Origin: Methanofollis liminatans DSM 4140 | Lineage (GTDB): Archaea; Halobacteriota; Methanomicrobia; Methanomicrobiales; Methanofollaceae | DNA length: 64,000 nucleotides | Assembly (NCBI RefSeq): GCF_000275865.1 | Contig: NZ_CM001555.1 | Span: 1,948,967-2,012,966, forward strand | Direction of reading: 5' to 3' | Part shown: positions 60,935-64,000 of the stretch, one piece after another | How the letters are laid out: each line of letters begins with the position of its first letter | How positions within the stretch are numbered: position 1 is the first letter of the stretch | Program-made: the position numbers and the translations under genes | The notes under the pieces: generated by a model | Seen by the model: only the letters and a program-made list of their open reading frames with translations | Told to the model about the DNA's origin: nothing | The model's database searches: none

Positions 60935-63118
60935 TCAGGCCTCTGTCGGGGCGTCGACCTCCAGCTGCCCGGGCACCTTGCGGCTGCCGTGGTACTCCTT
61001 ATACCGTTTCAGGGAGACGGTGAGGTCCCGGGTGAAGGCGAAGTAGCCGATCTGGGTCTTCTTGCAGAGATTCATCGCCATGTCCATCAGGCCGCGAGGG
61101 TCGGGGCGGGCCTCGCCGAGCCAGATATGGAAGATGTTGCCGCCGTCGACGATCGGGAAGAAGACGTGCTCGATCTCCATCCGTTTTGTGAGCGGGACCG
61201 GAGCGCCGGGCGCCACATGGGTGCCGTTCGTATAATAGACCGGGAGGTCCCGGGTGGTCCCGCATTCGGCCACCGCAGTCTCGACATCGCCTTTCATCAC
61301 CGTGAGGGCGGCCGTCCTGAACTGCTCTTCGATCATGTCGGCGACGGCGAAACGCTGCCCTGTCGTCTCGGCAGGGGTGCGGGCGAGGGCGATGGTCATC
61401 CCGGTCCGCTGCGAGATCTCACGGGCGTAGAGTTCCAGTTCGGTCATCGCCCGAACCGCCATACGGAACGCCGCCTTCGATTCATGGAGCTGGCTGCCCG
61501 TGTGGTGCTGGACCATCTCGTTCACGCCGACGACGCCGATCGTGTAGACGAGGCCGGTGAGGTCGACGGCCACCTGCCCGCGCTCGCCGGTGTTCGGGTC
61601 TTTCGGACGCTGCATCGCAAAGGGCATCCGGCCGTTCGTCCGGATCGTCTCCATCCAGCGTCGTTTGATCGTGAAGACCTCGACGGCGACGTCCATAAGG
61701 GCCTTCAGTTCGGCAAAGAGCCGCTGATCGTCCCCTTCGGCCCTGAAGGCGGCGCGTGGACAGTTGATCGAGACGACCTGCCATGAACCCATAGAGAAGT
61801 GCTTTCCGTCCCTGAAAAAGAGTTTTTCTTCAAATTCAGAGTCTTTATCGAAGGTAGCGGAAAACTGATACGCGCAACATTGATAGCACGAGATCCCGTT
61901 TCCGGCCCCGCGGTACGATGGGAGCTGGTTGTCGTAATAAGGGGTGCCGAACTTGCTTGCCAGTTCGAAGGTGAGGAGATAGAGGTCGCGGTAGGTGGGA
62001 AGGTCGGGGTGATCCCGGTTGAACTCTTCGTCCTCGTCCATGAAGTCGGGCTCGATAGAGACTTCGGGCTTGGGGAAGGAGAAGGGCTTGCCCCAGGAGT
62101 CCCCTTCGAGCATCACCTCCATCATTGCCTTGAAGAGGAGGCGGACCTCCCGTTCGAACTCCCCATAGGTCCGTTTCGGCGCCTGCGTGCCGTCCCAGAC
62201 CTTGCCCTTGTAGACGCAGGGTTTCTCTTTCCAGAGGGAAGGGACGCCCGGGGAGAGCTGGACCGAGGAGAAGACCAGCTGCCCGCCGCGGGCGACCATC
62301 ATCTGGGTCATCTCGTAGACGAACATCTGCATCAGCTGCTTGATCTCGTCATAGGCCAGCCCTTCGAAATACGGGGCCATGAAGGTGAGGAAGTTGTAGT
62401 AGCCCTGCCCGCCGGCAAAGTTCGTCTGGGCGCTCCCGAGGGCCTTGACGGCGTGAAGGACGGCGACCTCGGCGCGTTTCGCCGGACCGGCCACGCTCGC
62501 CTTCGTGCCGTTGCCGTCGGGCATCAGGCCGTAATAGAAGAAGTAGCGGAGGTCCCAATCTTGACAAAACGGTCTGGATCCGAAGTATTCGAGGTCGTGG
62601 ATATGGAGGTCGCCGGCAAGGTGGCGGTCGGCGAGCTCGGGCGGGAGCTGGAGGAGGTACTGCTCCTTGGAGATCTTGTCGGCCTTCTTCTTATGCGAGG
62701 TCTCGGCGTTTTCCTGCAGGTTGGCGTTGTCGTGCGCTTCGAACCCCCGGCCAACGTCGATGAGGTGGGCGTCGAAGACCGGGGTGCCGACGCGGGTGCA
62801 GACATTTCTATACTGCACCATCCCCTGCTCAAGGAGGGTTATGTTCACGATCTCCCTGATCAGGGGACCGGAGAGGGCGCGCAGACCCAGTTTTCTGATC
62901 CGGTCCTCGACCGTCCGGGCGATCTCTTCGGCCTGCTCATGGGTCGCCCCTACATACCCGTAAAACTCCTCGACAAGCCGGGTCTCCTTCACGATCTGGG
63001 CGACGATCCTGGAACGGTCCCAGTCGAAGATATGCCCCTCGGACGAGCGGACCTTCGGCATGGGGGGAACGAAGACGCCGTCAAGGGTCGCCTGCTTCGT
63101 CTGCCGGTCCACGGTCAC
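60935..63118 (-). CDS. nrdD: Anaerobic (class III) ribonucleoside-triphosphate reductase
   Basis: 727 residues. An N-terminal ATP-cone (about 20-110), then the glycyl-radical barrel with GNGISCYQCCAYQF (about 406-419), SINCPRAAF, VGVNEMVQHHTGSQLHESK and TQIGYFAFTRDLTVSLKRY near the end. It makes dNTPs in the strict anaerobe. Unlike most NrdD it has no CxxC...CxxC zinc ribbon and no RxxGY before the C-terminus. The final residues contain SRKVPGQLE (Gly717), a possible radical site with Gln for Tyr. The upstream NrdH-like redoxin overlaps its start by 4 bases. No nrdG is nearby. Confidence 0.95.
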   Translation of the reverse strand: MTVDRQTKQATLDGVFVPPMPKVRSSEGHIFDWDRSRIVAQIVKETRLVEEFYGYVGATHEQAEEIARTVEDRIRKLGLRALSGPLIREIVNITLLEQGMVQYRNVCTRVGTPVFDAHLIDVGRGFEAHDNANLQENAETSHKKKADKISKEQYLLQLPPELADRHLAGDLHIHDLEYFGSRPFCQDWDLRYFFYYGLMPDGNGTKASVAGPAKRAEVAVLHAVKALGSAQTNFAGGQGYYNFLTFMAPYFEGLAYDEIKQLMQMFVYEMTQMMVARGGQLVFSSVQLSPGVPSLWKEKPCVYKGKVWDGTQAPKRTYGEFEREVRLLFKAMMEVMLEGDSWGKPFSFPKPEVSIEPDFMDEDEEFNRDHPDLPTYRDLYLLTFELASKFGTPYYDNQLPSYRGAGNGISCYQCCAYQFSATFDKDSEFEEKLFFRDGKHFSMGSWQVVSINCPRAAFRAEGDDQRLFAELKALMDVAVEVFTIKRRWMETIRTNGRMPFAMQRPKDPNTGERGQVAVDLTGLVYTIGVVGVNEMVQHHTGSQLHESKAAFRMAVRAMTELELYAREISQRTGMTIALARTPAETTGQRFAVADMIEEQFRTAALTVMKGDVETAVAECGTTRDLPVYYTNGTHVAPGAPVPLTKRMEIEHVFFPIVDGGNIFHIWLGEARPDPRGLMDMAMNLCKKTQIGYFAFTRDLTVSLKRYKEYHGSRKVPGQLEVDAPTEA

Positions 63119-63384
63119 TCACCCGCTGCAATACCGTCGATAACGTCTTCCCGCACGCGGCCGCCCGCAAAGAGGTCGGCGGAGGTGTAGAAGTCGTCTC
63201 CCAGACGCAGGACCGGCGCCTCGTTCACAAAGACGCCGTTCACCCGCAGCTCGGTCAGGTTCTCCGCGGTGGACATGTCCTGCTCCTCATAGGAGTGGCC
63301 CTTTGCCGTGAGGCAGGCCTTCAGGAGTTCGCAGTTCGGGCAGAATTCAAGGGTATATATGATAAAACGCAGGTCTTCAGCCAT
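63115..63384 (-). CDS. NrdH/glutaredoxin-like redoxin
   Basis: 89 residues, thioredoxin fold. The redox motif is CPNC (about 15-18), and the cis-Pro is in EAPVLRL. It overlaps nrdD by 4 bases. In Methanosarcina barkeri the class III reductase is reported to use an NrdH-type redoxin as reductant; this neighbourhood fits the same mechanism. Confidence 0.88.
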   Translation of the reverse strand: MAEDLRFIIYTLEFCPNCELLKACLTAKGHSYEEQDMSTAENLTELRVNGVFVNEAPVLRLGDDFYTSADLFAGGRVREDVIDGIAAGE

Positions 63385-63470
63385 GGATACTCTCCCGCCA
63401 TCCTCGGCTCGATGCCGATATCAGCCCATAACTATCGGGATGATCCCATATGGATTCTTCCCGGACAGAA

Positions 63471-63507
63471 TGCAACACCTTGCATGTGAGAACGCATGAA
63501 GGTTGTG
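63471..63507. repeat. Imperfect inverted repeat between nrdH and thpR
   Basis: The left arm GCAACACCTTGCATG and the right arm CATGAAGGTTGTGC pair with two mismatches and one bulge around an 8-base loop. It lies in the divergent promoter region of the nrd genes and thpR. Confidence 0.35.
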
Positions 63508-63552
63508 CTTTTGCGATGATGATTTTAACTCTGGCGGCGATACCATGCAGAT

Positions 63553-64000
63553 ATGGTGAGGGCTTTTGTCGCGATCGAACTCTCTGACGCCGTCAAGGAA
63601 GGGCTTGGACGTGCGCAGGAAAGGTTGCGCACCGTCGGTGGTCGGCTGAATCTGGTGGACCCCGCCCTTGCGCACATCACTCTCAAGTTTCTCGGCGATG
63701 TTGAACCGGAAAACCTTGAGCGCGTGAAAACAGCGCTCCTCAATATCAGAGGAAGCATCTACGATCTCACGCTCGTCGGGGTGTCGGGGAACAACCTCCG
63801 GCGCCCACGGGTCGTCTGGTTCGAGGTGAGGGACGGCGGCAGAACGGCACGACTCGCCGGGGCGGTGGAGGAGGCCCTCTCCCCCCTGGGGTTCGAGCCG
63901 GAGAGGCGCAGTTTCACCGCCCATGTCACCCTTGCACGGGTGAAGGAGTTCGATCCCTCGCTGTCCGGAACAATCGCAGCGATCGCCGGCATGGAGGCCG
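63553..64000 (+). CDS. thpR: RNA 2',3'-cyclic phosphodiesterase (ThpR/LigT), N-terminal part
   Basis: 149 codons are visible before the window ends; the usual length is about 180. The protein starts MVRAFVAIELSD. Both catalytic HxTx motifs are present: HITLKFLGD (about 42-50) and HVTLARVKEF (about 122-131). It acts on RNA 2',3'-cyclic phosphate ends. A TATA-like TTTTAACT lies about 30 bases upstream of the ATG. Confidence 0.92.
   Translation, partial: MVRAFVAIELSDAVKEGLGRAQERLRTVGGRLNLVDPALAHITLKFLGDVEPENLERVKTALLNIRGSIYDLTLVGVSGNNLRRPRVVWFEVRDGGRTARLAGAVEEALSPLGFEPERRSFTAHVTLARVKEFDPSLSGTIAAIAGMEA

Noticed and set aside
61799-63190. 463-codon open frame opposite nrdD
   Set aside because: It is an antisense shadow of a clearly conserved nrdD gene in G+C-rich DNA; its translation is biased and has no recognisable domain.
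1-64000. CRISPR array, rRNA genes, insertion sequences or prophage
   Set aside because: No regularly spaced direct repeats, no rRNA-like stretch and no transposase, integrase or phage structural gene could be recognised.

Overview
The window is about 62% G+C chromosomal DNA from a methanogenic euryarchaeon. The split RNA polymerase genes (rpoB''/rpoB' and rpoA'/rpoA''), L44e, S27e, L30e, aIF2-alpha, Nop10, PriS, GINS, sn-glycerol-1-phosphate dehydrogenase, geranylgeranyl reductase, RNase HII, archaeal ProS, TATA-box promoters and GGTGATC-type ribosome binding sites all say Archaea. The overall gene set and base composition point to the order Methanomicrobiales (Methanoculleus/Methanofollis-like). 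That placement is inference; no methanogenesis gene lies inside the window.

Layout. 1-4.0 kb: end of an MntP-type Mn exporter, MsrA, endonuclease V, and a CopA copper ATPase with a C-terminal YHS domain. 4.2-10.8 kb: pyruvoyl arginine decarboxylase, a zinc-ribbon protein, ProS, two membrane proteins (SpoIIM-like and DUF63), G1P dehydrogenase, UPF0179, an ADP-ribosylglycohydrolase and UPF0058. 10.8-17.6 kb: an information-processing operon (elp3, priS, gins51, rpl44e, rps27e, aif2a, nop10, PAC2 chaperone) ending in an EndoQ-like nuclease. 17.8-20.8 kb: cbiMNQO cobalt transporter. 20.9-22.3 kb: ferredoxin plus geranylgeranyl reductase. 22.6-27.8 kb: a secreted beta-solenoid protein, a TrkA protein, RNase HII, a small membrane protein and a site-2 protease. 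27.8-32.8 kb: a looser accessory region with a CopB-like ATPase behind two palindromes, a degenerate HTH remnant, a frameshifted DJ-1/PfpI gene, an AT-rich orphan and an interspersed inverted repeat. 33.0-36.4 kb: stomatin/NfeD pair, TPR protein, DUF89 phosphatase, tRNA-Pro.

36.5-40.5 kb is the most unusual block: two divergent transcription units encode a MinD-like ATPase, a small membrane coiled coil, a membrane-anchored roadblock/LC7 protein, a protein with two tandem copies of a PATAN/DUF4388-like domain, a free LC7 protein and a response regulator. I read it as a membrane-associated signalling or polarity module that does not match a textbook system. 40.6-49.6 kb holds a PsiE-like protein, tRNA-Lys and the RNA polymerase operon (rpoH-B''-B'-A'-A''-rpl30e-nusA). 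That operon stops after nusA instead of continuing to rps12/rps7, and rpoB'' probably starts at CTG.

49.6-64 kb is metabolic and accessory: VOC and PH-like membrane proteins, a DUF475 protein, a flavin-type oxidase, an HNH nuclease whose reading frame runs antisense into cooC, a stand-alone cooS-cooC carbon monoxide dehydrogenase pair behind a palindrome, an aminotransferase, SDR, PAP2 phosphatase and a REC-PAS regulator. It closes with an anaerobic ribonucleotide reductase cluster (NrdH-like redoxin, NrdD, DUF1786) in which NrdD lacks the usual C-terminal zinc ribbon. The window ends inside thpR. No CRISPR array, rRNA, intact transposase or prophage was seen.
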